Source of the DNA: Sutterella sp047777475 | GTDB taxonomy: Bacteria > Pseudomonadota > Gammaproteobacteria > Burkholderiales > Burkholderiaceae_F | Assembly (NCBI GenBank): GCA_047777475.1 | Contig: JBKEET010000003.1 | Location: forward strand, 1 to 64,000 | DNA length: 64,000 bases | Direction: 5' to 3' | Part shown: one piece after another, positions 62,851 to 64,000 of the stretch | How positions within the stretch are numbered: position 1 is the first letter of the stretch | How the letters are laid out: each line of letters begins with the position of its first letter | Made by a program: the position numbers and the translations under genes | The notes under the pieces: generated by a model | Seen by the model: only the letters and a program-made list of their open reading frames with translations | The model's database searches: none | What the model was told of the DNA's origin: nothing

Positions 62851-63637
62851 AGGGCACCAGGCCCGCAAACGCTTCGGCCAGAACTTCCTCAAGGACGAGC
62901 ACTGGATCGGGCGCATCGTGCGCAGCATCGACCCCAAGCCCGGCGACGCGATCATCGAGATCGGCCCGGGACAGGCGGCGCTCACGCGCGAGGTGATTGC
63001 GCTCGCGGGCTTCGAGACGGCCGTCGAGATCGACCGCGACCTCGCGGCCTTCCTGCGCACGAAGTTCCCCGAAACCGAGCTGCAGCTCATCGAGGCCGAC
63101 GCGCTCACGCTCGACTGGCGCACGGTGCTCGAGGGCAAGCGCCTGCGCGTCATCGGCAACCTGCCCTACAACATCTCCTCGCCGCTGCTCTTTGCGCTGC
63201 TGCCTGCCGCAGGGCGCGTCACGGACCAGCACTTCATGCTGCAGAAGGAAGTCGTCGAGCGCATGGTCGCCGAGCCCGGGAGCAAGACTTACGGGCGCCT
63301 GAGCGTCATGCTGCAGCGCCGCTACGTCATGCACCGCCTCTTCGACGTGCCGCCCGGCGCCTTCGTGCCGGCGCCGAAGGTCACTTCCTCGGTGGTGCGC
63401 ATGGTGCCCCGCCCCGAAAGCGAGCTCGAGCCCGTCGACGAGGAGCGCTTTGCCGAAGTGACGGCGCTCGCCTTCCAGCAGCGCCGCAAGACGCTGCGCA
63501 ACGCCCTTTCCAAGGTTCTCACCGAAGCGCAGATCGAGGAGGCGGGCGTCAATCCCGGCGCACGCGCCGAGACGCTCTCGGTGCACGCGTTCGTGCAGCT
63601 CGCCCGCGCGGCCGCCGAAGCAAAGCCGCAGGACTGA
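62831..63637 (+). CDS. rsmA: 16S rRNA dimethyladenosine transferase RsmA (KsgA)
   Basis: This 268-residue methyltransferase dimethylates A1518/A1519 of 16S rRNA. It has KRFGQNFLKDEHWIGRIV, the SAM motif IIEIGPGQAALTREVIALAG, VIGNLPYNISSPLLFALL (catalytic N-L-P-Y) and MLQKEVVERMVAEPGSKTYGRLSVMLQ. The start is a GTG at 62831 inside the end of pdxA. It closes the lptD-surA-pdxA-rsmA operon and is convergent with the next gene at a 4-base gap. Confidence 0.94.
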   Translation: MKQEWLKGHQARKRFGQNFLKDEHWIGRIVRSIDPKPGDAIIEIGPGQAALTREVIALAGFETAVEIDRDLAAFLRTKFPETELQLIEADALTLDWRTVLEGKRLRVIGNLPYNISSPLLFALLPAAGRVTDQHFMLQKEVVERMVAEPGSKTYGRLSVMLQRRYVMHRLFDVPPGAFVPAPKVTSSVVRMVPRPESELEPVDEERFAEVTALAFQQRRKTLRNALSKVLTEAQIEEAGVNPGARAETLSVHAFVQLARAAAEAKPQD

Positions 63638-63641
63638 TCGG

Positions 63642-63998
63642 TCAGCGGATGTCGGGAAGCGCGTCGGCGCGGTAGCGCCGGAGCGCTTTTCTGTGTTCTT
63701 TCCACGCCGGGTCGATGAGCGAGACCTCGTGCCAGAACGCCTTTGAGTGGTTGAATTCGATGAGGTGCGAGAGCTCGTGCGCGACCACGTAGTCGATGAG
63801 CTCGTCGGGCACGAAAATGAGCCGCCAGGCCCAGCGCACGGTGCCCTTGGCCGTGCACACGCCCCAGCGCATGCGCGCGCCCGAAAGCTGCCACGAGACG
63901 GGCAGCCGCCTCGCGCGCGGCGCCATGCGGGCATAGGACTCGGCGATCACCCGCTTGGCTTCTTTCTTAAGCAGCACGGCAAGCGCCGCGCACACTGC
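63642..63998 (-). CDS. YgjP/SprT-like zinc metallopeptidase, C-terminal part (5' end outside window)
   Basis: About 118 C-terminal residues are present and the frame is open at the right edge. The domain has the zinc motif VVAHELSHLIEFNHSKAFWHEV and MRWGVCTAKGTVRWAWRLIFVP, typical of the YgjP (DUF45/M48-like) family. Their role is not firmly established. The N-terminal region lies beyond base 64000. Confidence 0.82.
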   Translation of the reverse strand, partial: AVCAALAVLLKKEAKRVIAESYARMAPRARRLPVSWQLSGARMRWGVCTAKGTVRWAWRLIFVPDELIDYVVAHELSHLIEFNHSKAFWHEVSLIDPAWKEHRKALRRYRADALPDIR

Positions 63999-64000
63999 GC

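Overview
The window reads as a high-GC chromosome segment from a Gram-negative betaproteobacterium of the order Burkholderiales, most likely a gut Sutterella-type organism (inference). Supporting signs are an 87-residue IF-1 of the second Burkholderiales type, two general porins of the betaproteobacterial family, the amgK-murU peptidoglycan-recycling pair beside lptD-surA-pdxA-rsmA, a dusB-fis pair, HemG instead of HemY, and paralogous DASS carriers grouped with a periplasmic FMN/FAD reductase.

Layout. 1-4.3 kb: end of a CdsA-like gene, infA, hemG, and a periplasmic sulfide dehydrogenase operon (monoheme cytochrome, FccB flavoprotein, diheme cytochrome). 4.7-8.7 kb: fadD-type acyl-CoA ligase, an S4 protein with a GntR regulator, and lrgAB. 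8.8-19.4 kb is the accessory region: two near-identical porins around a LysR gene, a secreted FMN/FAD flavoprotein reductase divergent from a paralogous LysR gene, and two tandem DASS anion carriers, each broken by one frameshift. 19.7-25 kb: a nitronate monooxygenase-like gene, mnmA (also frameshifted), terC, recX and recA. 25.4-28.5 kb: three tRNA-Lys genes, metNI, tRNA-Gly and trmB. 28.6-35 kb: uppP, ettA, a small kinase-like protein, an unknown protein, two universal stress genes and tcdA. 35.15-35.97 kb: a degenerate group IIC intron placed directly after a transcription terminator. 36-42.3 kb: a LysR/aldo-keto reductase divergent pair, an orphan response regulator, moaC, bepA and a ferredoxin-NADP reductase. 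42.4-50.3 kb: apbC, metG, a SulP permease, scpA and malic enzyme. 50.4-56.2 kb: tolB-pal-cpoB and dusB-fis-purH. 56.2-64 kb: murU-amgK, divergent lptD-surA-pdxA-rsmA, and a partial YgjP metallopeptidase.

How the genes fit together. The accessory block looks like an uptake and periplasmic electron-acceptor module: porins for outer-membrane entry, DASS carriers for di/tricarboxylate movement, a secreted flavoprotein whose C-terminal active-site loop does not look like fumarate reductase, and LysR regulators. A palindrome overlaps the predicted -35 of the flavoprotein promoter.

Points to recheck. A tRNA-Lys(CUU) copy has C instead of U at position 33. The CdsA-like, FccB and nitronate monooxygenase-like proteins lack hallmark residues. 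Three single-base frameshifts lie within about 4 kb (17.08-21.08 kb), so either the sequence there is faulty or decay is clustered. Most intergenic terminators are clear hairpin plus U-tract structures.
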